From Algibacter marinivivus (GTDB lineage Bacteria > Bacteroidota > Bacteroidia > Flavobacteriales > Flavobacteriaceae), in the NCBI RefSeq assembly GCF_003143755.1, contig NZ_QFRI01000003.1:186001-250000 (forward strand): DNA of 64,000 bases. Reading direction: 5' to 3'. The notes under the pieces were generated by a model. That model saw nothing but the letters and a program-made list of their open reading frames with translations, was not told where the DNA came from and made no database searches. How positions within the stretch are numbered: the stretch's first letter is position 1; each line of letters opens with the position of its first letter. A program made the translations under genes and the position numbers. Of the stretch, positions 47,393 to 60,122 are shown piece by piece.

Positions 47393-47776
47393 ATGAAAAA
47401 ATATATACCTCTTGCATTAAGAATAATTGTTGCTGTAATTTTAATTCAAACCTTACGTTTTAAATTTTCTGCTCATCCAGATAGTGTTTACATATTTGAA
47501 ACTGTTGGATTAGAGCCAATTGGAAGAATAGGCATAGGTGTCTTAGAACTTATAGCTGGTATTTTATTACTTATACCTAAAACAGTATGGATTGGGGCTG
47601 GTTTAACTTTAGGATTAATTGGTGGCGCTATTATGATGCACTTAACGCAATTAGGAATAGAAGTAAAAGGTGATGGAGGTTTACTTTTTGGAACTGCAGT
47701 ATTAACTTTTATTCTTTCTGCAATTATTCTTTATTTATACAAAAATGACATTCCGTTCTTAAAGAAGAAAGCCTAA
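47393..47776 (+). CDS. DoxX-family membrane protein
   Basis: This 127-aa protein has four membrane helices: about 5-20, 45-62, 68-87 and 98-118. The sequence GIGVLELIAGILLLIPKT is the typical second helix of DoxX-type proteins. The family has diverse, poorly defined redox or quinone-related roles. Its stop overlaps the next, convergent gene by 4 bp. Confidence 0.85.
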   Translation: MKKYIPLALRIIVAVILIQTLRFKFSAHPDSVYIFETVGLEPIGRIGIGVLELIAGILLLIPKTVWIGAGLTLGLIGGAIMMHLTQLGIEVKGDGGLLFGTAVLTFILSAIILYLYKNDIPFLKKKA

Positions 47777-48513
47777 TTATGTTCAGCTACTAAATACTTC
47801 TCTTCTTGATTAGAAACATTTAATAACTTTGACTGTTGATAGAAGAAATAAAATGCGCTTAGAGCTAGCGTTGTAGATAGAAAATTTAAAAAACTCCTTT
47901 GGTCTATATAAATATAAGCTATATCCATTACCTCTGCAAAAACAATACATAACGCACCCAAGAACAGGTAAAGTGATTTTTTATTGTCTTTATAAAAATA
48001 GTTTAAAAGTGACATCGACAACAATAACAGCACCACTATGTTATAAGTTAACTCAATATAATAATCACTCTCAATAACTAAATTTGGATCGATTATAGCA
48101 TGTAATACATACAACAGGTATACATTTAAGATACTCAAGACTAATAAATGCAATTTGAAATGTTTAATAATATGAGAAAAGCATATAGATTTACTAATTT
48201 TTATTACTAGAAATAAATACGATAATATATAAAGTGAATTTCCAAAATAATATGAAAAATCGTAAATCCAAGATGGCCCATTAGGGATGCTACCTATTAC
48301 TAACCCTAAAATGTCAGCCAAGGAATAACTCAATAAAAACCATAAAAATAATTTGCTTTTTCTTTTTATTAATAAAAAGTATAGCACAGTTATTATTGGT
48401 ACAATTAAAGAATTAAAGTAATAAGCTACATCTTGATATCCGCTAAATTCAAAAATAGCAAATAAGATGTAACATATTAAAACAAATCCTACCAAGACTT
48501 TCGACTTGTACAT
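47773..48513 (-). CDS. Polytopic membrane protein, possibly YhhN-like
   Basis: This 246-aa protein has about eight membrane helices throughout. The pattern SLADILGLVIG followed by SYYFGNSLYILSYLFL loosely resembles YhhN/lysoplasmalogenase-type proteins, but key residues cannot be confirmed. The assignment is weak. It overlaps the DoxX gene end by 4 bp on the opposite strand. Confidence 0.6.
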   Translation of the reverse strand: MYKSKVLVGFVLICYILFAIFEFSGYQDVAYYFNSLIVPIITVLYFLLIKRKSKLFLWFLLSYSLADILGLVIGSIPNGPSWIYDFSYYFGNSLYILSYLFLVIKISKSICFSHIIKHFKLHLLVLSILNVYLLYVLHAIIDPNLVIESDYYIELTYNIVVLLLLSMSLLNYFYKDNKKSLYLFLGALCIVFAEVMDIAYIYIDQRSFLNFLSTTLALSAFYFFYQQSKLLNVSNQEEKYLVAEHN

Positions 48514-48600
48514 GAGAGTAATTTAGTGTTCAAGTACAAATATAAACAATTTTTACAATTAAACGTAAAAAAAATACATTTTATCGATAAAAAAATAGAT

Positions 48601-51448
<2,848 letters not shown>

Positions 51449-51452
<4 letters not shown>

Positions 51453-51940
51453 AAATCCTTTATCATCCATACTCCACATGAATAATGTCCTGTATTTCCA
51501 AGGGCATTATCTAAATGCTTAAATCCATAACTTTCATAAATATGAATTGCAGCTTTAAGTTGTGAAGCTGATTCTAAATAACATTTTTTAAATCCTAAAT
51601 CTTTAGCAGCTTGCATGCATTTTTCAAATAACTTTCTACCATAGCCGGCACCTCTTACTTTAGGAGAGAAATACATTTTTTGGATTTCACACACATCACC
51701 TTCAAAATCTGCTAAAGGTTTAACGCCGCCGCCACCTAAAACTTTTCCGTTTTCAACAATTACAAAATACACATCATTAGTATTTTGATAAGACTCATAC
51801 ATTCTAGGTGTTTCATTATCAGAATATGCAGTGCCTTTCAACGGAATTTTAAATTCATGGAAACACGCCCTTATAACCTGCTCTAATTCCGCATTGTCTT
51901 GAGGTTCAATTTCTCGAATAACTATAGTATCTTTACTCAC
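51449..51940 (-). CDS. GNAT-family N-acetyltransferase
   Basis: This 163-aa protein has the acetyl-CoA-binding core: VLGGGGVKPL, VCEIQKMYFSPKVRGAGYGRKLF (QxxGxG/A type, about 95-117) and IYESYGFKHLDN. The substrate is unknown. It is translationally coupled to prmC by a 4-bp overlap, which could mean a link to translation factors, but that is only a suggestion. Confidence 0.92.
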
Positions 51941-51993
51941 TTTAATTGCTGCTTTTGAAGTAGTGAAGATACGTTAAATCGAAAAAAAACATC

Positions 51994-52449
51994 ATGCGTA
52001 AACTTATAATCTTATCAACAATTTGTTTAGTTTTTTTAAGCTGTTCTGTAAATGAAAAACCTCAATTTATTGGTTTAGAAAACATCAAGGTTTTAGAATC
52101 AACTTCTAAACATGTCACTTTTACCGCTGAAGCAAAATTTATCAACCCAAATGATATAGGCGGCGAGTTACAAACAGATGAGATAAAAGTTTTTATAAAT
52201 GATAATGAAATGGCTTCAGTTTCTACTGAAAGTTTTAAAGTGCCTGCTAAAAAAGAATTTTCTGTACCATTAAAAACAAATGTACCAACAGATAGTATTT
52301 TTAGCAATAAGAGTATTGGCGGATTAATTGGAAGTTTATTTAGTAAGAAAGTTAAAGTGCAATATAAAGGTGATATTAAATATAAGGTACTGGGATTCTC
52401 TTATACTTATGACATTGACCAAACCGAAGATGTTAAAATTAAATTTTAA
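51994..52449 (+). CDS. LEA type-2 family lipoprotein
   Basis: This 151-aa protein has a lipoprotein signal (CLVFLSCSV, Cys at about 17) and a single LEA-14/WHy-like beta domain (TFTAEAKFINPNDIGGELQ). Such domains occur in stress and envelope proteins; the specific role here is unknown. It lies 2 bp before the ribD start, so the two may be cotranscribed. Confidence 0.82.
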   Translation: MRKLIILSTICLVFLSCSVNEKPQFIGLENIKVLESTSKHVTFTAEAKFINPNDIGGELQTDEIKVFINDNEMASVSTESFKVPAKKEFSVPLKTNVPTDSIFSNKSIGGLIGSLFSKKVKVQYKGDIKYKVLGFSYTYDIDQTEDVKIKF

Positions 52450-52451
52450 AA

Positions 52452-53456
52452 TTGACACTACACGAAACTTACATAAAGCGCTGTCTTCAGATTGCTAAAA
52501 ATGGTTTAGGAAGCACCAGACCTAATCCTATGGTTGGTAGCGTAATTGTTCATGATAATAAAATTATTGGCGAAGGTTTTACTAGTCCTTACGGAGGAAA
52601 TCATGCAGAAGTAAATGCAATAAACTCTGTCTTAAATAAAGATTTACTCAAAGAAGCCACAATTTATGTAACGCTTGAACCTTGCTCGCACTTTGGAAAA
52701 ACACCACCTTGTAGCGATCTTATAATACAGCATAAAATTCCGAATATTGTTATTGGATGTGTTGATGATAATGAAAAAGTAGCGGGTAAAGGCATAAAAA
52801 AACTTATGGGCGCAGGTTGTACCGTAACTGTTGGTATTCTAGAAAATGAATGTAAAGAACATCATAAACGCTTTTTTACGTTTCATAATAAAAAACGACC
52901 CTATATTATTTTAAAATGGGCAGAGACTAGTGATGGATTTATTGCTCCAGAAACAAAAAATGAACAAAAACCAGTGTGGATTACTAATACCTATTCTAGA
53001 CAATTAGTACATAAATGGAGAGCAGAAGAACAAGCCATTTTAGTTGGAACAAATACCATTATAGAAGACAACCCTAGCTTAACCACAAGAGATTGGGCAG
53101 GTAAAAACCCTATAAGAATTGTTATTGATAAAGATGAAGAGCTATCAAAAAAGCTTCATGTTTTTAATAAAGATTCTGAGATTATAATAATCTCAAAAAA
53201 CAATATAGATTTTACTAAACCTAAAGGAAAACAAATTACTTATATATTATTTGAAAATGATATAAACTCAGTAATAATTGAAGGTGGTGCGAAAACACTT
53301 CAAACTTTTATAGATGAAAATCTTTGGGATGAAGCAAGAATCTTTACAAGACAAAATACTTTTAAAAATGGAGTTAAAGCACCTAGTTTTAAAGGGAAAT
53401 TAATATCTGAGACATCTATACTTACAGATACTCTTAAAATTTACAAAAATGATTAA
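52452..53456 (+). CDS. ribD: Bifunctional riboflavin deaminase/reductase RibD
   Basis: RibD performs the second and third steps of riboflavin synthesis. The 334-aa protein has the deaminase zinc site (NHAEVNA at about 49 and EPCSHFGKTPPCSDLI at about 75) and the C-terminal reductase domain (ILKWAETSDGFIAP, LVGTNTI, IIEGGAKTLQTFI). The start is TTG at 52452. It overlaps the next gene by 8 bp. No other rib gene is in the window. Confidence 0.95.
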   Translation: MTLHETYIKRCLQIAKNGLGSTRPNPMVGSVIVHDNKIIGEGFTSPYGGNHAEVNAINSVLNKDLLKEATIYVTLEPCSHFGKTPPCSDLIIQHKIPNIVIGCVDDNEKVAGKGIKKLMGAGCTVTVGILENECKEHHKRFFTFHNKKRPYIILKWAETSDGFIAPETKNEQKPVWITNTYSRQLVHKWRAEEQAILVGTNTIIEDNPSLTTRDWAGKNPIRIVIDKDEELSKKLHVFNKDSEIIIISKNNIDFTKPKGKQITYILFENDINSVIIEGGAKTLQTFIDENLWDEARIFTRQNTFKNGVKAPSFKGKLISETSILTDTLKIYKND

Positions 53457-54060
53457 AACCATCATTTTCGATTTTGGAAACATATTTATCAATTTAAATA
53501 TTGAAGCTGCTCATAAACATGCCTTAGAAACATTTGAAATTGAGAGACTTTCAGAAGAAATGTTAGCATTCAATAGCTTTTATGAACAAGGATTAATTTC
53601 TACTGATGAATTTCTTCAATTTTATATTGAAAATTTTCCAAAATTATCTAGAGAAGACCTTATTGATATTTGGAATTATATGTTAAAACATTTTCCTAAA
53701 AAACGTTTAGAGTTTTTAAAGAAACTTAAATCATCTTCAAAATATGAATTGATTTTATTGAGCAACACCAATGAACTTCATATCAATTACATAAAAGATA
53801 ATGTTTCATTTTATGAGGACTTCAAAAATTGTTTCGATGCGTTTTATCTTTCACATGAAATAAACTTAGTTAAACCTAATCAAGATATTTTTGAATTTGT
53901 TTTGAATGAAAACAAGCTCAAAGCTGAAGAATGTCTTTTTATAGATGATAACACAGATAACATTGAAACTGCAAAGCGGTTGAATATTAATACCTGGCAT
54001 ATCAACCCTGAAAATGAAGATGTTGTAAATCTTTTTGAAACCAAAAAACATCTCTTCTAA
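53449..54060 (+). CDS. HAD-family phosphatase (YihX-like)
   Basis: This 203-aa HAD hydrolase has motif I IIFDFGNIFINL (Asp at 9), motif II LLSNTNE (about 106), the Lys in VKPN and motif III CLFIDDNTDNIE. The DxGN form of motif I resembles YihX-type sugar-phosphate phosphatases. It overlaps ribD by 8 bp. A dephosphorylation step is still needed after RibD in riboflavin synthesis, so it is a candidate, but this is inference. Confidence 0.9.
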   Translation: MIKTIIFDFGNIFINLNIEAAHKHALETFEIERLSEEMLAFNSFYEQGLISTDEFLQFYIENFPKLSREDLIDIWNYMLKHFPKKRLEFLKKLKSSSKYELILLSNTNELHINYIKDNVSFYEDFKNCFDAFYLSHEINLVKPNQDIFEFVLNENKLKAEECLFIDDNTDNIETAKRLNINTWHINPENEDVVNLFETKKHLF

Positions 54061-54065
54061 ATAGT

Positions 54066-54674
54066 TTGACTGAAAAAGACACATATAAAACTATTGAAGT
54101 TACTCCTGACCCAACTTTGTTTAAAGATAAAAACAGTAAGTTTTTTGGATATGCTTTTCCTGTTTTAAATGAAGAACATATAAAAAAGCACTTAGAGCAA
54201 TTAAAAAAAGAACATCATACAGCAAGACATTGGTGTTACGCTTACCAGTTAGGAACAGAAACTCTTACTTACCGCGTAAATGACGATGGTGAACCTAGCA
54301 ATTCTGCAGGTATGCCAATTTATGGACAAATACAATCGTTTGATGTTACAAATGTTTTAATTGTTGTAGTGCGCTATTTTGGTGGTGTAAAACTGGGGGT
54401 TGGTGGTTTAATTAATGCTTACAGAACTGCAGCGCAAATGGTTCTTGAGAATTCTGCTATAATTGAGAAGACTATCAATACAGATTACCTTATTTCTTTT
54501 GAATATAAGAATATGAACACTGTAATGCGTGTCATCAAAGAAAAACAACTCAAAATAATCAATCAAAAATTAGAAATGAGTTGTGAGATAACTATAACGG
54601 TAAGAAAAAATGAAGCAGAATCTGTTTTTGAAATTTTTAATCGTCTTTATGAAATAGACATAAAAAAATTATAA
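54066..54674 (+). CDS. YigZ/IMPACT family protein
   Basis: This 202-aa protein starts at TTG and contains the IMPACT domain (FKDKNSKFFGYAFPV, then HHTARHWCYAY at about 50, NDDGEPSNSAGMPI and VVVRYFGGVKLGVGGLINAYR). The C-terminal part is the DUF1949-type fold. The bacterial role is unclear. It is the last gene of the LEA-ribD-HAD-yigZ unit and is convergent with the thioesterase gene. Confidence 0.92.
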   Translation: MTEKDTYKTIEVTPDPTLFKDKNSKFFGYAFPVLNEEHIKKHLEQLKKEHHTARHWCYAYQLGTETLTYRVNDDGEPSNSAGMPIYGQIQSFDVTNVLIVVVRYFGGVKLGVGGLINAYRTAAQMVLENSAIIEKTINTDYLISFEYKNMNTVMRVIKEKQLKIINQKLEMSCEITITVRKNEAESVFEIFNRLYEIDIKKL

Positions 54675-55073
54675 TTAAGCCCCTAAAAGATCCAAAAGAT
54701 ACTGAGGCGCTCTTGTTGGTCTATTAGTTTTCATATCTATAAATACTAAAGTTGTGCTAGCTGTAGTTAAAATTTCATCGTTTTCATTTGTAATTTCATA
54801 TTCAAATTCAATTTTTGCAGTAGGCTTACTTTTTAGTTGAGTTTTTACATTAATTACATCATCATAACCTGCTGATTTTTTATAGTTTATATTTAAAGAA
54901 ACTACTGGTAACATAATACCATTTTCTTCCATTAATTTATATGAAACTCCTAGTTTACGTAACCACTCAATTCTCCCCATTTCAAGATATAGCGCATAAT
55001 TACCATGATATACCACTCCCATTTGGTCAGTTTCACCATATCTCACTCTTATTTGTATTTCATCGAATTTCAT
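54675..55073 (-). CDS. YbgC/FadM-type acyl-CoA thioesterase
   Basis: This 132-aa hot-dog-fold protein has the 4HBT signature with the Asp in RYGETDQMGVVYHGNYALYLE (residue 16) and later TKIEFEYEI-type strands. It hydrolyses acyl-CoA thioesters; the chain length is not determined. The gene ends 1 bp after the yigZ stop on the other strand. Confidence 0.9.
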   Translation of the reverse strand: MKFDEIQIRVRYGETDQMGVVYHGNYALYLEMGRIEWLRKLGVSYKLMEENGIMLPVVSLNINYKKSAGYDDVINVKTQLKSKPTAKIEFEYEITNENDEILTTASTTLVFIDMKTNRPTRAPQYLLDLLGA

Positions 55074-55268
55074 AAGTTTTATTGAATATTTTTTTGTAGT
55101 TTCGGCAAGAGGATAAACATGAGGAAAAATTTCTAAAAATTCAATAGTAAATCATTTTTTTTTTAAGAATTTTGTTCACATATTTGCTCCTCGATAAAAG
55201 GGGGATGGCATTTTATTGTCTCGTATCGAATACAACAAACTTTAAAAACCAAAAATTAAAACTAACAA

Positions 55269-56696
55269 ATGAGTGTAACTGCGCAATCGGTATGGGATAA
55301 TTGTCTTGAATTCATAAAGGATAATATTCAACCGCAAGCATACAAAACTTGGTTTGAACCAATCAAAGCAGTTAAACTTTCTGATACAGCATTAAGCGTT
55401 CAAGTACCTAGTAAGTTTTTTTACGAATGGCTTGAAGAGCATTATGTTAAAATCTTAAAAGTTGCTCTTACCAAACAATTAGGAGAAACTGCCAAACTTG
55501 TTTACATTATTAAAATGGAAAACACTTATGGCAACAAACAACCTTTTACAGAAAAAATTCCTAGTTCAAATAGAGGAGCTCTTAAATCACAAGATGTTGA
55601 TGTTCCATTGAACAATAAAAACCCAGAATTACGTAATCCATTTGTAATCCCTGGTATTAGAAATGTAAAAATCGAATCTCAACTTAATCCAAATTATAGT
55701 TTTGAAAATTTTTTAGAAGGAGATTCTAATAGATTAGCACGTAGTGCAGGGTTAGCAGTTGCAAACAAACCAGGAGGCACTTCTTTCAATCCATTATTAA
55801 TATTTGGTGGTGTTGGCCTAGGAAAAACACATTTAGCTCATGCTATTGGTGTTGATATAAAAGATAAATATCCAGAAAAAACAGTTTTATATATTTCTGC
55901 TGAAAAGTTTACGCAACAATATATAGATGCTGTAAAAAAGAATAATAGAAATGATTTTATTCATTTTTATCAAATCATAGATGTTCTAATCATTGATGAT
56001 GTTCAGTTCCTATCAGGAAAATCAGGAACACAAGATGTATTTTTCCATATTTTCAATCACTTACATCAAAACGGAAAGCAAGTTATTTTAACTAGTGACA
56101 AAGCACCTGTTGATATGCAAGATATTGAACAACGTCTTTTATCACGTTTTAAATGGGGGTTATCTGCTGAATTACAGAATCCGGATTTTGAAACTCGTGT
56201 ATCAATACTTAAAAACAAATTATATCGTGATGGTGTTGAAATGCCAGATGATATTATTGAATATGTAGCAAAGAACATCAAAACTAATGTTAGAGAGCTT
56301 GAAGGTGCTATCATTTCTTTAATTGCACAATCTTCTTTCAATAAAAAAGAAATTACAATTGATTTAGCTAGAATTATAGTTGAGAAGTTTGTTAAAAATA
56401 CCAAACGCGAAGTATCTATTGACTATATCCAAAAAGTAGTTTCAGATTATTTTCAAATGGATATTGACACTTTACAGTCTAAAACAAGAAAGCGTCATAT
56501 TGTTCAAGCACGTCAATTAGCTATGTTTTTTGCTAAAAAATTCACCAAAGCTTCACTTGCAAGTATTGGATCTCAAATAGGAAAAAGAGATCATGCAACA
56601 GTATTACATGCTTGCAAAACAGTAGACAATTTATCTTCAACTGATAAACAATTCAGAAAATATGTTGAAGATATTACCAAAAAACTTTCTGTTTAA
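55269..56696 (+). CDS. dnaA: Chromosomal replication initiator DnaA
   Basis: DnaA opens the replication origin. The 475-aa protein has domain I (1-85, VWDNCLEFIKDNIQPQAYKTW), a linker and the AAA+ domain (Walker A GGVGLGKTH at about 180, Walker B LIIDDVQF at about 241). The C-terminal DNA-binding domain contains GKRDHATVLHACKTV. I see no clear DnaA-box cluster in the 195 bp upstream, so the origin need not be here. Confidence 0.97.
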   Translation: MSVTAQSVWDNCLEFIKDNIQPQAYKTWFEPIKAVKLSDTALSVQVPSKFFYEWLEEHYVKILKVALTKQLGETAKLVYIIKMENTYGNKQPFTEKIPSSNRGALKSQDVDVPLNNKNPELRNPFVIPGIRNVKIESQLNPNYSFENFLEGDSNRLARSAGLAVANKPGGTSFNPLLIFGGVGLGKTHLAHAIGVDIKDKYPEKTVLYISAEKFTQQYIDAVKKNNRNDFIHFYQIIDVLIIDDVQFLSGKSGTQDVFFHIFNHLHQNGKQVILTSDKAPVDMQDIEQRLLSRFKWGLSAELQNPDFETRVSILKNKLYRDGVEMPDDIIEYVAKNIKTNVRELEGAIISLIAQSSFNKKEITIDLARIIVEKFVKNTKREVSIDYIQKVVSDYFQMDIDTLQSKTRKRHIVQARQLAMFFAKKFTKASLASIGSQIGKRDHATVLHACKTVDNLSSTDKQFRKYVEDITKKLSV

Positions 56697-56708
56697 ATAG
56701 TTTACACC

Positions 56709-57158
56709 ATGACTAAAATTTTGATGGTTTGCTTAGGAAACATTTGCCGTTCTCCTCTAGCTGAAGGTATTCTAAAATCAAAACTTTCAAACGACTTTAT
56801 TATAGATTCTGCCGGAACTGCTAATTACCATTCTGGAAGTTCACCAGATAAACGCTCGGTAGCTGTTGCCAGAAAATACGGATTAGATATTTCGAATTTA
56901 AGAGGGCGTCAATTCGATGTTTCGGATTTTGACACTTTTGATGTCATTTACGTTATGGATAAATCTAATTTTCAGAATGTTCTTAAACTAGCTAGACATG
57001 ATAAAGATATCGCAAAAGTTAAAATGATTTTAAACGAAGTTCATCCGAATAAAAATTATGAAGTTCCAGACCCATATTATGGTGGTGATAATGGTTTTGA
57101 AAATGTCTATCAAATGTTAGACGAAGCATGTAAGAGCATCGCAAAACAACTTATTTGA
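56709..57158 (+). CDS. Low-molecular-weight protein-tyrosine phosphatase
   Basis: This 149-aa protein has the CX5R active-site loop VCLGNICRSPLAEG (Cys 8, Arg 14) and the general-acid Asp in PDPYYGG (about 120). Its targets are unknown. It starts 12 bp after dnaA. Confidence 0.94.
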   Translation: MTKILMVCLGNICRSPLAEGILKSKLSNDFIIDSAGTANYHSGSSPDKRSVAVARKYGLDISNLRGRQFDVSDFDTFDVIYVMDKSNFQNVLKLARHDKDIAKVKMILNEVHPNKNYEVPDPYYGGDNGFENVYQMLDEACKSIAKQLI

Positions 57159-57217
57159 TTTTTAGGCTAAATACTTATTAGCGTCTTATTTATTAACTTT
57201 ACATAAAAAGATACGCT

Positions 57218-58633
57218 ATGAAACCCCAATTCTTTATTTTCGCCTTTTACCTATTTAGCACTTTTTGTATTTCACAAACTGTAAGTCTTACTAGTTTTGC
57301 CTCTGGCTTTTCACAACCTGTAGAGATTACAAACACAGGTGTTACAAATGACACAAGACTCTTTATTGTCGAAAAATCAGGAATTATCAAAATTTTAAAC
57401 TCTGATGGTACTGTAAATTCAACACCCTTTTTAAATATATCAAGTATAGTTGGCTCTGGAGGAGAGCGTGGACTACTAGGACTAGCATTTGCTAATGATT
57501 ACGATTCTACTGGTCGTCTCTACGTAAACTATACTGATAATTCAAGTACTACTGAGCCTAATACAATTATTGCTAGATATACGGTAAGTACAAATCCAGA
57601 TATTGCAAATACAAATGGCACCATATTATTATCCTACCAGCAACCCTTTGATAATCATAATGGTGGTAAAATAGCCTTTGATCAAGATAATTTTTTGTAC
57701 ATCGCTTCAGGTGATGGTGGAAGTGGTGGCGATCCTGGAGATAGAGCACAGAATACAACTACACTTTTGGGTAAACTTTTAAGAATTGACGTTAGTGGAA
57801 CCAATTATTCCATACCAACTTCAAACCCTTTTTCAACATCTGCTAATGGACCTAACGATCCAAGACCAGAAATTTACGCAGTAGGCTTAAGAAATCCTTG
57901 GAAATTTTCTTTTGACAAAAATAATGGCGATTTATGGATTGCTGATGTAGGTCAGCAACTAATAGAAGAAATTAATAGAGTAAATGGTTCTGGAACACCT
58001 GGTGACAACTATGGCTGGCGATGTTTTGAAGGTAGTATGTCTTTTAATTCAACAGGAAACTGCCCTTCAGGAGGTTTAAATGATACCGTTGCTCCTGTTG
58101 CAGAATATGGACACTCTGGCGGGAAATGTTCTATTACTGGTGGTTACATTTATAGAGGAAATATTTATGGTGCTTTTGGTGGGAAATACTTTTTTGCTGA
58201 CTTTTGCTCTGGTGAAATTGGATTTCTAACTGATACTGGTGCTGGTTGGTCAATTACACTACAAACACCTAATATAACTGGAGGTTGGACTACTTTTGGT
58301 GAAGACATAAATGGTGAATTATATATAGCTGGAGGTTCAACGGTTTATAAAATTTTTGATTCTAATTTAAGTATTACTGAAAATAACTTTTTCAACTTTA
58401 CCTTATACCCTAATCCATCAAAATCTTTTGTAAATATTGATTTAACAGATAATTTTGCAAATGTAGAAACGATTTCAATAACAAATATTCAAGGTCAGTT
58501 GATTAAAACTATTAAAAAACCAAATCAGAAAATTATTCGAATACCAACTGAAAATTTTAATAGCGGTTTATATCTAATACAAGTTGAAACTAATAACTAT
58601 AACAAAGCAATAAAAAAAATCATAATAGAATAA
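57218..58633 (+). CDS. Secreted PQQ-type sugar dehydrogenase with T9SS sorting tail
   Basis: This 471-aa protein has a signal peptide (about 1-19). The glucose/sorbosone-dehydrogenase beta-propeller (about 25-380) contains GGERGLLGLAF, FDNHNGGKIAFDQDNFLYI, GDGGSGGDPGDRAQN and GLRNPWKFSFD. The C-terminal 75 residues (FTLYPNPSKSFVNI ... LIQVETNNY) are a type A T9SS sorting domain. It is therefore secreted by the type IX system. Cofactor use is inferred from the fold. Confidence 0.94.
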   Translation: MKPQFFIFAFYLFSTFCISQTVSLTSFASGFSQPVEITNTGVTNDTRLFIVEKSGIIKILNSDGTVNSTPFLNISSIVGSGGERGLLGLAFANDYDSTGRLYVNYTDNSSTTEPNTIIARYTVSTNPDIANTNGTILLSYQQPFDNHNGGKIAFDQDNFLYIASGDGGSGGDPGDRAQNTTTLLGKLLRIDVSGTNYSIPTSNPFSTSANGPNDPRPEIYAVGLRNPWKFSFDKNNGDLWIADVGQQLIEEINRVNGSGTPGDNYGWRCFEGSMSFNSTGNCPSGGLNDTVAPVAEYGHSGGKCSITGGYIYRGNIYGAFGGKYFFADFCSGEIGFLTDTGAGWSITLQTPNITGGWTTFGEDINGELYIAGGSTVYKIFDSNLSITENNFFNFTLYPNPSKSFVNIDLTDNFANVETISITNIQGQLIKTIKKPNQKIIRIPTENFNSGLYLIQVETNNYNKAIKKIIIE

Positions 58634-59350
58634 ATGAACAACAAAAAAGGTAAATTATACCTTATTCCAACTACATTAGGAGACAATGACCCATTAGAAG
58701 TTTTACCTATTTCTGTAAAACAAACTATTGATAAAATAAACACATTTATTGTTGAAAATGATAAAACAGCGCGACGTTTTATAAAAAGAATTAGCCCTGA
58801 AAAATCTCAACCGTCATTAAATATGTTTCATTTAAATAAATTTACTGATGAAGCAGACATACCTTCTTTTTTAAACCCTTGTTTAAATGGAACCGATGTT
58901 GGCTTATTATCTGAAGCTGGTTGCCCTGGTGTAGCAGATCCAGGTGCTGATGTTGTTAAAATTGCTCATGAAAAGAATATAAAGGTTGTACCTCTTGTTG
59001 GTCCCTCTTCTATTTTAATGGCGATAATGAGTTCTGGTATGAATGGGCAAAGTTTTGCTTTTAATGGCTATTTACCGATTGATAAAAGCGAGCGTAAAAA
59101 TGAAATAAAGCGCTTAGAACGTTTATCGTTTGAACAAAACCAATCTCAAATATTTATTGAAACCCCATATAGGAATAATAAAATGTTAGAAGATTTATAT
59201 AATGTTTTAGAAAATAATACAGATGTTTCTGTAGCATGTGATATTACTTTAGAAAATGAGTTTATTAAAACACTAACAGCAAACCAATGGAAAAAAAATA
59301 AGGTAGACCTCCACAAGAGACCTACCATATTTATCATTCATAAAAGCTAA
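58634..59350 (+). CDS. RsmI-like SAM-dependent methyltransferase
   Basis: This 238-aa tetrapyrrole-methylase-fold protein shows LYLIPTTLGD (about 8), GLLSEAGCPGVADPGADVV (about 90) and LVGPSSILMAI (about 118), the layout of RsmI, which 2'-O-methylates C1402 of 16S rRNA. The motif has SEAGCPG where classical RsmI has SDAGTPG, so it may be the divergent Bacteroidota paralogue with another target. It directly abuts the sugar dehydrogenase gene. Confidence 0.85.
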   Translation: MNNKKGKLYLIPTTLGDNDPLEVLPISVKQTIDKINTFIVENDKTARRFIKRISPEKSQPSLNMFHLNKFTDEADIPSFLNPCLNGTDVGLLSEAGCPGVADPGADVVKIAHEKNIKVVPLVGPSSILMAIMSSGMNGQSFAFNGYLPIDKSERKNEIKRLERLSFEQNQSQIFIETPYRNNKMLEDLYNVLENNTDVSVACDITLENEFIKTLTANQWKKNKVDLHKRPTIFIIHKS

Positions 59351-59360
59351 GAGATAATAA

Positions 59361-60011
59361 TTAAATTGCTTTAGCTTTCTTATTCGGTTTTACAAAAGAT
59401 GTATCATATCCAGAGAAACGCTTCATATAATAATGAACTGTAGTTCCGTATCCATCAGCGAAATTATCTAAACCATAACTTCTTAAATATTTTTTCACAC
59501 TTCCTGGACCAGCTAAATGTGCTGCTGCTAATATCCCAGATTCAGTAACAATAATACCGTTAATACGTTTACCAACGAAATTCTTAATATCACGTCTTAA
59601 AATCCATTTATTACGAGCTGCATTAGCAATAAATGCTTTTTCTTGCAATTTAGGATTCTTCAAAAACTTTGCAGGATTGTTAATACCAATCATCTTTAAA
59701 GTTTCTGTTCCAAACTGATATTTACCAAGGTAACCGTAAGTGTTAACTGAATTGTAATCTCCACCAGATTCCTTAAAAGCAATAGCCTCTTTAAAACCAA
59801 CAAAAGATTTACCTAAATAAGGTGAAAACGAATCATTAGACTCTTTCTTTAGTTCAGTTTGACTAACATCAATACTGACAGTATAATTTAAGTCTAAGCC
59901 TTCCGTAGAGTACTTACTTAAATCAATCGTTTCATTAGATTGAAACGATACATACAATAGTGTTAATATTGTAAGCGTCAGGGTACTGTAACTTGCAATA
60001 TTTCTCAACAT
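59361..60011 (-). CDS. Lysozyme-like transglycosylase-fold protein
   Basis: This 216-aa protein has an N-terminal hydrophobic signal or anchor (about 6-24), a linker and a lysozyme-like domain from about 70. The segment FKEAIAFKESGGDYNSVNT holds the likely catalytic Glu (about residue 82), followed by GYLGKYQFGTETL. It may cut peptidoglycan. Its stop is 10 bp from the RsmI-like stop on the opposite strand. Confidence 0.78.
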   Translation of the reverse strand: MLRNIASYSTLTLTILTLLYVSFQSNETIDLSKYSTEGLDLNYTVSIDVSQTELKKESNDSFSPYLGKSFVGFKEAIAFKESGGDYNSVNTYGYLGKYQFGTETLKMIGINNPAKFLKNPKLQEKAFIANAARNKWILRRDIKNFVGKRINGIIVTESGILAAAHLAGPGSVKKYLRSYGLDNFADGYGTTVHYYMKRFSGYDTSFVKPNKKAKAI

Positions 60012-60069
60012 AATTTTAAATTTTTTCAGCGTATTTTCAATACAAAATACACCTTGAAATTTGAGCGTG

Positions 60070-60100
60070 CAAAATTAAGCTTTTTTTCAATAAATTCAAA
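60070..60100 (-). promoter_or_regulatory. Promoter of the lysozyme-like gene
   Basis: On the minus strand TTTG (60097-60100) and TAATTTTG (60070-60077) are 19 bp apart and match the Bacteroidota consensus, about 58 bp upstream of the ATG. Confidence 0.6.
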
Positions 60101-60122
60101 ATTAATCGATTATCAGCTTTTA

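Noticed and set aside
55074-55268. Possible replication origin upstream of dnaA
   Set aside because: No cluster of TTATCCACA-type DnaA boxes, no clear unwinding element; only a single weak TTATCC on the minus strand.
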